Source: Streptomyces nodosus (GTDB lineage: Bacteria > Actinomycetota > Actinomycetes > Streptomycetales > Streptomycetaceae). From it: a stretch of DNA of 64,000 nucleotides. Positions 34,351-43,181 of this stretch are shown here, piece by piece. Location: assembly GCF_008704995.1 (NCBI RefSeq), contig NZ_CP023747.1, forward strand, positions 124,001-188,000. Direction: 5' to 3'. The position numbers were made by a program, and so were the translations under genes. Numbering within the stretch: the first letter of the stretch is position 1; every line of letters starts with the position of its first letter. A model generated the notes under the pieces. The model did not search any database, was not told where the DNA came from, and saw only the letters and a list, made by a program, of their open reading frames with translations.

Positions 34351-35901
34351 TCAGCGTCCGGCTTGCAGCGCACCCCAGGTGGCGGGTCCGACCTGGCCGT
34401 CGACGCCGAGCGAGCGGCTGGTCTGGTAGTCCCGCACGGCCTGCTGGGTGCCCGAGCCGAAGTCGCCGTCCGCCGTGACGGTCCGTCCGAGCGCGGCGGT
34501 CATGGCCCGCTGGAGGCGCTGGACGGCGGCGCCGGTGCTGCCCTGGCTGAGGGCGGGCGTGGTGCCGGCGGAGAGGAGTGCGGTCCAGGTACGGGCGCCC
34601 ACCACGCCGTCGGCGGCGAGGCCGCGGGCCTTCTGGAAGGCGGTCACGGCGAAGGTCGTCTTCGGGCCGAAGCTGCCGTCGACGGTGCCCGCGTCGAAGC
34701 CTTCCGCGTTGAGGAGCGACTGCGCGGCCGAGACCTGGGCGCCGGTGGAGCCGGAGCGCAGGGTGTCGTACGACGGGAAGCTGAGCTGGACCTCGCCGCC
34801 GCCGGTACTGCCGCCGACCAACTGCATGTAGTAGGTCCAGTTCCAGTTCGGACCGGGGTCGGTGTGGTCGTTGCCGGGCACCTCGGAGTGGCCGACGATG
34901 TGGGCCCGGTCCTTGGGGATGCCGTGCCGGGCGCAGATGGAGGCGGTCAGCGCGGCGGAGGAGCGGTACATCGCGTCGGTGAACCAGCTCGGGTTGTCGA
35001 TGTATCCCTCGTGCTCGATGCCGATGCCGGTGGCGTTCCCGGAGCGGGCGTGCCAGGCCGTGTCCTTCTCGCGGACCGTCTGGGTGATCTGGCCGTCCGA
35101 GGAGCGCACCACGTAGTGCGCGCTGACCTGCGCCGACGGGTTCTGGAACCAGCTGATGGTCCCGGCGTACGAGCCCTCGGTGACGTGGATGACGACCTTG
35201 CTGATCGCGGCCGTGCGGCCGACCGCGTAGTTGGCCGGGTCGGCCGGGACCCAGAGGGCGGAAGGGTAGTCGGGGCTCTGCGCGGCCGGGCCCACGGCCG
35301 ACCCGTAGGCGCCGCGCTCGGGGGCGACCTTCCGGGCGGGGAGGGTCAGCTTTTCGCCGCCCTCGGCGCGGGCGGTGACGCCCTGGGCCAGGAAGGTGTA
35401 GACGGTGTTGGCGTAGAGCCGGGCGGTGGCGGGGTCGGTGGCGCCGCCGTACCGGGCGAGGAGCGGGTACCAGGTGTCGGTGTCGCGCCGCTCGGCCGTA
35501 CTCAGTCCGGCGTGGTCGGCGTAGAAGCGCAGGACGGCGGCGCCGCCGCGGATGTTGGCGGCGGTGTCGGTGCGCAGCTCGCGGGCGGTGTCGCCGGTCA
35601 GCCGGGACGCCAGCTCCAGGGTGTGCTGGTCGGGGTTGCTGACCAGGTGCATCATGCCGTAGCCGCCCGCCTGGCTGGGCAGGCCGTGGTGGCCGTCGAG
35701 GTGGGTCTCGCTGTAGCCGAGGGCGATCAGGAGGTCGCGCGGGACGCCGTACTCGGCCGCGGCGCTGCTGAAGGCGTGGGCGACGGGGCCCTCGGCTCTC
35801 GCGGTACGGGGCGCGGCGCCAGCGGGCTACACGGCGGCGGCGACCATGGCCAGAGTGCCGAGGCCGGCGAGGGCCGCGCGGCCCAGGGACATGCGGGGCA
35901 T
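34351..35901 (-). pseudogene. Secreted N-acetylmuramoyl-L-alanine amidase with amber codon in signal peptide
   Basis: ATG 35901 starts a signal peptide (MPRMSLGRAALAGLGTLAMV-AAAV) and meets TAG at 35827-35829. The same frame then runs open for about 490 residues: helical N-terminal domain with DLLIALGYSETHLDGHHGLP, amidase_2 domain with Zn ligands in VVIHVTEGSYAGT and HSEVPGNDHTDPG, and two C-terminal peptidoglycan-binding repeats (FDAGTVDGSFGPKTTFAVTA and RTVTADGDFGSGTQQAVRDY). A single base change in the signal peptide therefore disables an otherwise complete exported hydrolase. It is the last gene of a four-gene secreted set. Confidence 0.8.
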
Positions 35902-35990
35902 GGGGTGTGACCTTCCGGGTGGGGGCGCTTCCGGGTGGGGGCGCGGGGGCCGGGGACCTCGTGCGGTCCCCGGCCCCGGGCTGCGGCGGC

Positions 35991-36731
35991 TCAGATGGTG
36001 CCGCTCTCCCACCACCAGGAGCGGCCGAGGTCGGCGCGGCTGTCGACGTGCTGGTGGTCCACGTCGTACCGCTCCAGGCCGGAGAAGCCGCAGGTCTCGG
36101 CCTTCTGGTAGACGGTGCGGTTGGCGACGCCGGGCACGTCGAGGTCGGCGGCGGTGCCGTAGAGGTGCATGCTGTCGCTGGCGCCGCCGATCTCGGCGTT
36201 GTGCGCGATGCTGCGGAAGCCGGAGTTGACGGTGATCGGCACGTTGCCGAGCTTCTTGCGCAGCGCCTCCAGCTTGTACATGGCCCGGCGGACGTTCTCC
36301 TTGACGGCGGCCGCGCTCACCTTGCCGCCGTTGAAGTTTCCGCTCGAACGGTCATAGAACTCGCTCCAGTTGAAGTGCACGGTCGAACCGTCCGACTGCT
36401 CAAGGGCGTTGAGCTGCGCCTGGGTCGCGGGCCCGGCGCTGCCGTCGACCGAGAGCCCGTACGCGGCCTGGAAGCGGCGTACTGCGGCGGCCGTACCGGG
36501 TCCGAAGTCGCCGTCGATGCTCACCCGCGACTGCGAGGCGGAATCCGCCGCCCAGCCGGCCACCCGGATCTGAAGCTCCGTCACATCGGCGCCGGTGGCG
36601 CCCTGGTTCATGGTGCGCGTCCAGTTGTACGCCTGCGCGCTGCCCGACAGCAGGACGGGCCCGGCGATGACGCCCGCGGTGACGGCGAGGGTGCCGCGCA
36701 GGACGGTGCGGCGGTCCGGAGAGAAGGTCAT
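35991..36731 (-). CDS. Tat-exported M15-type peptidase with peptidoglycan-binding domain
   Basis: The 246-residue protein has a twin-arginine signal (SPDRRTVLRGTLAVTAGVIA), a peptidoglycan-binding domain (SIDGDFGPGTAAAVRRFQAA, LSVDGSAGPATQAQLNALEQ) and a C-terminal M15A peptidase domain. The Zn motif lies in SMHLYGTAADLDV (H-x6-D) and DVDHQHVD. It should cut cross-bridge or stem peptides outside the cell. It lies 23 bp downstream of the small secreted gene at 36755, so they are likely co-transcribed. Confidence 0.88.
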   Translation of the reverse strand: MTFSPDRRTVLRGTLAVTAGVIAGPVLLSGSAQAYNWTRTMNQGATGADVTELQIRVAGWAADSASQSRVSIDGDFGPGTAAAVRRFQAAYGLSVDGSAGPATQAQLNALEQSDGSTVHFNWSEFYDRSSGNFNGGKVSAAAVKENVRRAMYKLEALRKKLGNVPITVNSGFRSIAHNAEIGGASDSMHLYGTAADLDVPGVANRTVYQKAETCGFSGLERYDVDHQHVDSRADLGRSWWWESGTI

Positions 36732-36754
36732 CGTGAACTCCCTTGTGCGAGCGG

Positions 36755-37171
36755 TCAGAAGGCGAGTTGGAACGGCACGACCTGGGCGTCGGTGTCGTAG
36801 GCGTGCACACGCAGCTTGAAGCGGGTGCCGTCCTTGACGTCGGTGGCGACGGTCGCCCACTGGGGGCCGAACGTCGAGTAGGTGTTGTCGTGGTTGCACA
36901 GCGAGGTGTGGTCCACGAAGACGACGCAGGCGTCCAGGAAGCCGGTGGCCGAGCTGCTGAGCTTGATGTTGATGTCGGAGCAGCGCGAGGTGGTGGTGTA
37001 GGTGCCGAACTCGACCGCGGCGGCGGAGTAGTGGTACGTGAGCGGCACGGCGCCGCCGTAGCAGGAGGCCGCTGTGTTCTGGGGCTGGGCGGCGGCGGGC
37101 GCGGTGGCGCCGGCGGCGAGGAGCGCGGTGGTGGCGGCGAGTACGGCCGCCGTTCTCCGGGTGCGGGTCAT
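36755..37171 (-). CDS. Small secreted four-Cys protein
   Basis: The 138-residue protein has a Sec signal peptide (MTRTRRTAAVLAATTALLAA then APAAAQ). The mature part starts near SCYGGAVPLTYHYSAAAVEF and has four main Cys (SCYGG, TSRCSDINIKL, DACVVFV, SLCNHD), consistent with two disulfides, and ends in a beta-rich DGTRFKLRVHAYD region. It is a paralogue of the next gene. No known enzymatic motif. The function is unknown; the neighbours suggest the cell wall or a secreted inhibitor or effector. Confidence 0.8.
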   Translation of the reverse strand: MTRTRRTAAVLAATTALLAAGATAPAAAQPQNTAASCYGGAVPLTYHYSAAAVEFGTYTTTSRCSDINIKLSSSATGFLDACVVFVDHTSLCNHDNTYSTFGPQWATVATDVKDGTRFKLRVHAYDTDAQVVPFQLAF

Positions 37172-37221
37172 CGGAACTCCGAATCATTTGGGGGGAAGCG
37201 GGAGTTGGTGCCCTGGGCGGG

Positions 37222-37623
37222 TCAGAAGGCGATCTGGACGCGTGCGGAGGAGCCTTCGAGGTCCACGCCGAGGGGCACGGTGAACGTGCTGCCGTCCTTG
37301 ACGTCGGTGGCGATGGTCTTCCAGCTCCGGCCGACCCGGGTCCAGTAGTTGCACTCGCCGACGCGGGTGAACTTCACACAGGCCCAGACGAATTCGGCGT
37401 CGCCGCTCACCATGCGGAGGTTGATGTCGGCACAGCGCGACGTCGTGGTGTAGGGCCCGAACTCGGCGGCGTCCCCGTAGTTCACGGTGACGGCGCCGCC
37501 GTAGCAACTGGTGGCCGTCGACGAGGTGTTGGCGGGGGCGGCCGACGCGGTGGCCGGTGCCGAGACGGCGAGGGCCGCAAGCAGGACCGCCGCGGCGGCC
37601 GGGTAGGTGAGGATCTTCGCCAT
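37222..37623 (-). CDS. Small secreted four-Cys protein, paralogue
   Basis: The 133-residue protein has an N-terminal signal (MAKILTYPAAAAVLLAALAV) cut near ASA-AP. The mature region SCYGGAVTVNYGDAAEFGPY-TTTSRCADINLRM then WACVKFTRVGECNY and KTIATDVKDGSTF aligns with the protein at 36755 throughout, with the same four Cys. It is the first gene of the run, 50 bp upstream of its paralogue and 194 bp from the divergent regulator at 37818. Tandem duplication is evident. Confidence 0.8.
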   Translation of the reverse strand: MAKILTYPAAAAVLLAALAVSAPATASAAPANTSSTATSCYGGAVTVNYGDAAEFGPYTTTSRCADINLRMVSGDAEFVWACVKFTRVGECNYWTRVGRSWKTIATDVKDGSTFTVPLGVDLEGSSARVQIAF

Positions 37624-37817
37624 CGGGTTCCTTCGGTGTCCGTTCGTTCCATGGGCGCGGGTTGCGGGCTCGTTCGGCGGGCCGGGGACATGCGGAAGGG
37701 CGCGGGTGGCGCCTCGGGGAACGGTGCGGCTGAGCGAGTTCATGCTCCGGTGTGCGCTGTCGGCTGTCATGCTCATTCGAACAGGGTGAAATGACAGCGG
37801 TGGAGAGGGTGTTGAGC

Positions 37818-38855
37818 GTGCTTCGCTTCCATTTCTCGGCTGAGGATCTGGCCCGGACCCGGGTTGCCGCCGCCCCGCATCCGCTGTGGGAGATCACCGC
37901 CAGCCTCCACCGCTTCCAGACCCCGGCCGGCCGCTGGGCCTACGCGCACTGGTACCGCACGGCCCGCGAGCGGTTACGGGAGGCGGGGCTGGAGAGCGCG
38001 GTACGGCAGCTCCTGCTCCCCCTCTTTCCCCGCGCGTCGTACTGGCCGGACTTCCTCACTCCGCTGGAGGGCGTGTCCGGCCTGGAGGCAGGACTGGGGG
38101 CGATTCTGGCGACGCCTCCGGAGCGGGTGACGGCGGAACTGGCCACCCTGGCACGGACCAGACGCGTCCCGCCGCACCTGGCCCGGCTGCCGGAGCGGGG
38201 GGCCCGCGCCGAGCTGGTGAGCGTGCTGCGGGCCTACCACCGCGCGGTGATCGAGCCCCACGAGGAGTGGATGCACGAGAGCGTCCACGCCGAACGCGTA
38301 CGCCTGGGGCGGCATCTGCTCGACGGCGGCACCGAGGGCCTGCTCGGGGGACTCGGCCCGGCGGTGCGCTGGCACCATCCCCGACTGGAGATCGGTGCGT
38401 ACCCGACGCGCCAGGACGTCCGTCTGGAGGGCCGGGGCCTGCTCCTCATCCCGTCCTACTTCTGCTGGAAGGGCCCGGTCTCCCTCGCCGATCCCGCCCT
38501 GCCTCCCGTGCTCGCCTACTCCGTCCACCACGAGCCACCCCGCCCGGCGCCCGGCTCCCCCTCCCTGGAGGTCCTCCTGGGCCGGGCCCGGGCCACGGTC
38601 CTGCGCGCCACCGCCGCGGGCGCCACCACCACCGAAGCCGCCCACCGCGCGGGCGTGACCCCGGCCACGGCCACGTACCACACCACAGCCCTGCGCGACG
38701 CGGGCCTCATCACCAGTCACCGCCACGGCAACACGGTCATCCACACGTTGACGCTGTTGGGGGCGACGATGGTGAGCCGGAACATGAAGGAGGCTCCGCC
38801 GGGCGCTGCCGGTGAAGCGGTGGCGCGCCCCGGGGGAACCCTCAACGAACAATGA
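37818..38855 (+). CDS. ArsR-like winged-helix transcriptional regulator
   Basis: The 345-residue protein of the Streptomyces type starts MLRFHFSAEDLARTRVAAAP with HPLWEITASLHRFQ. The C-terminal winged helix includes TVLRATAAGATTTEAAHRAG, VTPATATYHTTALRDAGLIT and SHRHGNTVIHTLT. GTG 37818 is chosen for its GGAGAGG (37802-37808) spacing and match to the usual family start; in-frame ATG 37791 is the alternative. It is divergent from the four secreted genes and the obvious candidate regulator of them. Confidence 0.82.
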   Translation: MLRFHFSAEDLARTRVAAAPHPLWEITASLHRFQTPAGRWAYAHWYRTARERLREAGLESAVRQLLLPLFPRASYWPDFLTPLEGVSGLEAGLGAILATPPERVTAELATLARTRRVPPHLARLPERGARAELVSVLRAYHRAVIEPHEEWMHESVHAERVRLGRHLLDGGTEGLLGGLGPAVRWHHPRLEIGAYPTRQDVRLEGRGLLLIPSYFCWKGPVSLADPALPPVLAYSVHHEPPRPAPGSPSLEVLLGRARATVLRATAAGATTTEAAHRAGVTPATATYHTTALRDAGLITSHRHGNTVIHTLTLLGATMVSRNMKEAPPGAAGEAVARPGGTLNEQ

Positions 38856-38956
38856 TGATCTTGCCTGGCGGGAGAGAGCTACCTGCGCTGACGGCGTCTC
38901 ATTTAGGGTGTCCGGTGATCTGTACGCTGAGCGGGGGCTTACCGTACGCTCCCGGC

Positions 38957-39558
38957 ATGAGCGAACGCGTCGGCTACGCGAGATGCAGTCTGGACAAGCA
39001 GGACCTCACCGCCCAGGGCGGGATCCTGCTCGGTCTGGACATCCCGGAGGACCGGATCTACCGGACCACGGTCTGACCGGAACGAACCGCGACCGGCCCG
39101 GCCTGGCCCAGGCCCTCGCGGCGGTCCGCGCCGGCGACACCCTCGTCGTCCCCAAGCTCGACCGCCTTGCGCGCTCGGTACCCGACGCCCGCGACATCGG
39201 CGACTCCCTCACCGCCCGCGGCGTCAAGCTCTCGCTCGGCGGCACGCTCTACGACCCCGCCGACCCGATGGGCAAGATGTTCTTCAACATCCTGGCCACC
39301 TTCGCCGAGTTCGAGGCCGATCTCCTGCGCATGTACACCCGTGAAGGCATGGCGGTGGCGCGGGCCAAGGGCAAGCTCAAGGGGAAGCAGCCCAAGCTCA
39401 CCGCCCGCCAGCAGAGCCACCTGGTCCAGCAGCACCAATCCGGCGAACACACCATCGCCGACCTCGCCGAGCTCTTCTCCGTCAGCCGCGCCACGGTCTA
39501 CCGCGTCCTTGAACGCCACCAGAACGCAGCCACGCCGTCGACTCCCGGTGGGCAGTGA
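38957..39558 (+). pseudogene. Serine recombinase/resolvase with one-base frameshift
   Basis: The N-terminus MSERVGYARCSLDKQDLTAQ has catalytic Ser11. After EDRIY the frame is lost at about 39065 and continues as DHGLTGTNRDRPGLAQALAA, DTLVVPKLDRLARS, SLGGTLYDPADPMGKMFFNI, then a C-terminal HTH (HTIADLAELFSVSRATVYRV). One missing base between IY and DHG explains it. It is an ordinary small Tn3-type resolvase/invertase and probably inactive. Confidence 0.85.
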
Positions 39559-39559
39559 C

Positions 39560-41254
39560 GTGCTGCCCTACGTCTATCAGGTCACCAAGTACGACCCCGC
39601 CGACCGCGACCAGCACGGCCACTACGCCGGCACTGAGGACACGACCAGCGACCACGGGCCGGTCGAAACCGCCTACCTGCAGGCCGTCGCCGCCTTCGCC
39701 GAAGACAGCGGCGTCGACCAGCTGGCCATCCGCGAGCCGCAGCTCGGAGGCTTCGCCCACTTCGGCCTGGAACCACCAGTCGACGGCTACGGCCTGGCCG
39801 GCCTCTTCCCCGCCGGCCCTGCCGGGTTCCACGACGGGGCACTGGTGCCGATCGGTGTCGGCTTGGAACTCGTCCGAGCGATGCTCCGCGACAACGGCGC
39901 CTGGTGCCGCCTGGAAGCGGAGGGAGAGTTCACAGTGCACGTCGGCTGGGACCAGTACCTCTACCTCAGCAGCAGCCGGCCCTGCGAAGCCGCGCTGACC
40001 CGCACCCGAGTACTCGGCCTGTTCACGCAACGCCTGGACGCATCGCCGTACGACTTCGCCCCCGACGACCCCGCATACGTGCAGCGCCCTGCCGACGCCG
40101 ACTTCTGGGCCCGCCTTGGCTGGACCGTCAGCGCCCACCGCGCCACGTTCCTGGAGGAGACCTTCGCCCTCAACGCCTCCCGATGGCACCGCCTGAGCCG
40201 CGACAACATCAAGACCGTGCGCTCCCAGCTGACCCCACGCGCACAGTTGTCCGTCTGGCCGGACCTGCTCACCGACGTCGACACGGCCGTGGCCGCCCTG
40301 CCCGACGAAGGGCTAGTGGAGATCATCTGGGAGAAGGAAGACGGGCAGATCACCAGCACAGTCGTGGACGAGACCCAGTTCGAGGACGTGACCTCCCAGC
40401 TTGCCAGCGCGAGTGCTGTCGGCGTCGTATCCATGTACGCCGATGAAGATCTCCCGCTGTTCACCGCTGTACTGCTCGACAGCGACGGGGTACTCCGCGC
40501 GCGCTGGCAGACCGAGCCGACACCCAGCGACCGGGACTGGGCGTTCCTGAAGACCCTGCGGCGCGGCCAGGTCGTCACCGGCACGGTGACGTCCATCGCC
40601 AGTTTCGGCGTCACCTTCGTGGACATCGGCGGCTTCACCGCGGTGATCAACATTCCGGAGCTGTCCTGGCGTCCGATCAACCACCCGTCCGACGTCGTCA
40701 GCGTCGGCCAGGAGGTGACAGCTGAGGTCCTCGACGTCGACATGGTCAGGGAGCGAGTGCCGCTGTCGCTTCGAGCAGTGCAGGAAGACCCATGGCCGCA
40801 GATAGCGCAGAGGATCGGCCAGGTGGTCACAGGGCCGGTCACCAAGATCGTGCCGTTCGGTGTCTTCGTCTGCATCGAAGACCGAGAGGACGGCTTCGAG
40901 GGGCTCGTGCACACCGACGAACTGGATCAATCGCCACAGGACGTCATCGAAGTCGGCGACGCTCTCACGGTGAAGATCATGGATGTCGATCTCGTACGGC
41001 GCCGCATTGCCCTGTCACAGAGGCAGGCTCAGCCGCGAGCATCACCCTGCGCTACATGTCCGTTTGCCGTAGCTATACGAGAACAGGGCCGTTTCGACGA
41101 GCCGCTGGGTGACGGCACCGGTGACGTCACCGCTGGTGGCGTCCGCTCGGCGGGCGAAGTCTGCGGCGTCGAATCCCCCTGTCTGGGCGGAGCCGTAGGA
41201 GCGTTCTTCAGTGTGGTCGGCGCGTTGGATGACCTCGCGGCGGATGCCGGGTGA
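39560..41254 (+). CDS. S1-domain RNA-binding protein with altered C-terminus
   Basis: GTG 39560 begins LPYVYQVTKYDPADRDQHGH; the first two thirds form a domain seen in stand-alone actinobacterial S1 proteins (AIREPQLGGFAHFGLEPPVD). S1 repeat 1 lies at about 40567-40770 (RGQVVTGTVTSIASFGVTFV) and repeat 2 at about 40815-41030 (IGQVVTGPVTKIVPFGVFVC). After SQRQAQ the last 70 or so residues (PRASPCATCPFAVAIREQGR) read through the 3' part of the convergent gene at 41042-41749, so the native stop seems to have been lost. Upstream GTG 39548 is possible. Confidence 0.8.
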   Translation: MLPYVYQVTKYDPADRDQHGHYAGTEDTTSDHGPVETAYLQAVAAFAEDSGVDQLAIREPQLGGFAHFGLEPPVDGYGLAGLFPAGPAGFHDGALVPIGVGLELVRAMLRDNGAWCRLEAEGEFTVHVGWDQYLYLSSSRPCEAALTRTRVLGLFTQRLDASPYDFAPDDPAYVQRPADADFWARLGWTVSAHRATFLEETFALNASRWHRLSRDNIKTVRSQLTPRAQLSVWPDLLTDVDTAVAALPDEGLVEIIWEKEDGQITSTVVDETQFEDVTSQLASASAVGVVSMYADEDLPLFTAVLLDSDGVLRARWQTEPTPSDRDWAFLKTLRRGQVVTGTVTSIASFGVTFVDIGGFTAVINIPELSWRPINHPSDVVSVGQEVTAEVLDVDMVRERVPLSLRAVQEDPWPQIAQRIGQVVTGPVTKIVPFGVFVCIEDREDGFEGLVHTDELDQSPQDVIEVGDALTVKIMDVDLVRRRIALSQRQAQPRASPCATCPFAVAIREQGRFDEPLGDGTGDVTAGGVRSAGEVCGVESPCLGGAVGAFFSVVGALDDLAADAG

Positions 41255-41749
41255 GTCGGTGCGGCTGCCGGAGGGGTGGACGTAGGCGGTCTTGGCGAGG
41301 CGGACGGTGAAGGCGAGGCGAAGCCCGCGGCGGGCGGCTTCGGCGATCAGGGGTCGCAGGCGGGTCGAGCCGGACGTGATGGCCAGGGCGCCGACGCGGC
41401 CCGTTCCGGTGCCCGTGGGGGTGATCAGGACTGCTTTGGTGCGGACGCGGGCGCTGACACCGGAGGCTGTGGTGCGTCGGGTGATGTATCGGGCGGCGAT
41501 GGCGGTGAGTTCGGGAAGGTCGGTGATGCCGCCGGTCTCGACGGCCGCGAGGGCTCCGCGGAGGGCGAGGACGAAGGCTGCGCCTTTGCCCTTGGTGTAG
41601 AACTGCGAGACCAGGGAGGGGTCGCAGTTGATGATCCGTGCGATGTCCCGTTTGTTGAAGTCGGCCGTCTGGAGTCGGTCGGCGAGCTGTGCTGCCTCGT
41701 TCGGCTGTCGCTCGTTTAGGCGGCGGGCGCGGCGGGCGCGGGGCGGCAT
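41042..41749 (-). CDS. HTH protein of unrecognised, possibly plasmid- or phage-derived family
   Basis: The 235-residue protein has AGGAGG 5 nt before ATG 41749. An N-terminal helix-turn-helix is likely (TADFNKRDIARIINCDPSLV then SQFYTKGKGAAFVLALRGAL). A beta-rich middle follows (VRTKAVLITPTGTGTGRVGA, LRLAFTVRLAKTAYVHPSGS) and a C-terminal region ends VETALFSYSYGKRTCSAG. I do not recognise the family. Its start overlaps the stop of a lost upstream gene, so it was part of an operon. It overlaps the S1 gene by 213 bp, convergently. Confidence 0.65.
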   Translation of the reverse strand: MPPRARRARRLNERQPNEAAQLADRLQTADFNKRDIARIINCDPSLVSQFYTKGKGAAFVLALRGALAAVETGGITDLPELTAIAARYITRRTTASGVSARVRTKAVLITPTGTGTGRVGALAITSGSTRLRPLIAEAARRGLRLAFTVRLAKTAYVHPSGSRTDSPGIRREVIQRADHTEERSYGSAQTGGFDAADFARRADATSGDVTGAVTQRLVETALFSYSYGKRTCSAG

Positions 41750-41844
41750 CAGGCCTCCTGGGCGGTGCGGGCGAGTGTGGCGCGTCCGGCGTTCCGCAGA
41801 GTGAGCAGTTCTTCCTCGGTGGTGGGGGCCGCTCCGGAACGGCG
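41749..41844 (-). pseudogene. C-terminal stub of an upstream operon gene
   Basis: The last 31 residues (SGAAPTTEEELLTLRNAGRA then TLARTAQEA) end in a TGA overlapping the ATG of the HTH gene. Upstream of 41844 the frame enters IS5-like transposase debris. The 3'-terminal overlap shows that the HTH protein originally had a co-translated partner. Confidence 0.55.
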
Positions 41845-41929
41845 TGGACATGGTCCTGGACCCGCTGGGCGCCGCACGGGCCCTTCCGAACCGCGCCTGT
41901 GCACGCCCGGCCGCCACGCCCTCTCGGTC

Positions 41930-42112
41930 TCCAGCGACCACCCCGAGGCAGTGGAACTCGTGGCCGTCACCGCCAAAGCAGGCCGAGGGCGTCGACGATG
42001 GCGTGGCGCTTGCGTGCCACTCGCGGACCTGTCCGCGCAGTCGGCCGTGGAGCTCCTTGACCAGACCATGGTCACGCCAGCGGTAGAAGCACGCACGGAA
42101 CCGGTGGGTCAT
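41930..42112 (-). pseudogene. IS5-like transposase remnant
   Basis: MTHRFRACFYRWRDHGLVKE, LHGRLRGQVREWHA and, in another frame, RHAIVDALGLL match the N-terminal and central blocks of IS5-group transposases, but the catalytic core is deleted. It sits exactly between the stub at 41844 and the SDR gene stop at 42109. Confidence 0.65.
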
Positions 42113-42858
42113 TTGGCCTGGTCGAGCAGGACGGCGTCGGGGCCGGCCGGGAAGCGCAGTTGGCCGGTCGTGTCGTGCACGGCTCGCCAGATCGTCTCGG
42201 CGACGTCGCTCTCCTTGGTCAGCATTTCCTGACCCATGAAGCTGTCGAGGATCTCCTTCGCCCAGGGTGCGTAGGGATCCGGGACCAGCTCGTCCGGCGA
42301 GTTGCCGTTCAACGCCCTTGCGCCGAAGTTCGTCGTCAGGCAGGCGCCCGGTTCGACCGTCTTGGCCTGTACGCCGAAGGGCGCGAGTTCGAGCGCGAGG
42401 GACGCGGTGAATCCTTCGATGGCCATCTTGCTCGCCTTGTAGACGGCCGTGAGCGGCATGTGACCCAGCACGACGCTGGATGTCACGTTGATCACCACAC
42501 CGGAGCCGCGCTCGCGGAACTGGGGCAGCACCGCCTGCGTCGTCGCCATCACGCCGAACGTGTTGGTCTCGAAGACCTCCCGCACCTTGGACATCGGGGT
42601 GCCCTCGAACACGCCGATCGAGGGGACGCCCGCGTTGTTGACCAGGACGTCGACGGGCCCGGCGATGTCGAGGGCGGCGGTGATGGACTCGGGCTCGGTC
42701 ACGTCGAGCGGCACCACGCGGAGCCGGTCCGACTCGGGCAGGATGTCCGTACGGGGAGTGCGCATCGTGGCGATGACGTTCCAACCCTGTGCGTGGAAGT
42801 GGAGGGCGGTCTCCTGCCCGTAGCCGGAGGAGGTGCCGGTGATCAGAATCGTCTTCAT
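42109..42858 (-). CDS. Short-chain dehydrogenase/reductase
   Basis: The 249-residue protein has the cofactor motif TGTSSGYGQ (residues 7-15), NNAG, and catalytic Tyr/Lys in AVYKASK with the Ser in INVTSSVV. NADP(H) preference is suggested by the Arg in MRTPR. Its upstream region contains a perfect 8-bp inverted repeat. It lies near an AraC regulator (43182-44087) in the same orientation, which may control it. The substrate is unknown. Confidence 0.9.
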   Translation of the reverse strand: MKTILITGTSSGYGQETALHFHAQGWNVIATMRTPRTDILPESDRLRVVPLDVTEPESITAALDIAGPVDVLVNNAGVPSIGVFEGTPMSKVREVFETNTFGVMATTQAVLPQFRERGSGVVINVTSSVVLGHMPLTAVYKASKMAIEGFTASLALELAPFGVQAKTVEPGACLTTNFGARALNGNSPDELVPDPYAPWAKEILDSFMGQEMLTKESDVAETIWRAVHDTTGQLRFPAGPDAVLLDQAK

Positions 42859-43181
42859 GCTGGGCCCCTTGCGAGATGGTGGGATCTGCGGATGAGCCGG
42901 CGTCTTCCTACACTGCGGAAGACGCGGTGATTCCATTGAATCGGCCTGACCTGCGGATTCAGTAGACGTATCCTCGCTTCCTCTTGCACGATCCTCCTCG
43001 GTTGCTGATGTGGTTCAGAGCACGAGGGCCGAAGCCTGCCGGAGCGCGGACGGACTTGTACAGGTATGGGCCGCACAGTGCGAGGTGGGAGGACCAACCC
43101 GTACCGCTGCCTGCGCGGTCGACGTGCGCGCCCGTGTCACGTGCGCGTTCGGGACCTCCCCCGTATCCGGGCCGGTCCGGC
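42859..43181 (-). promoter_or_regulatory. SDR upstream region with perfect inverted repeat
   Basis: CGTCTTCC (42901-42908) and GGAAGACG (42917-42924) form an 8-bp arm inverted repeat with an 8-bp centre, about 43 bp upstream of the SDR start. It is suited to a dimeric regulator. The rest of the 323-bp region has no gene. Confidence 0.5.
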
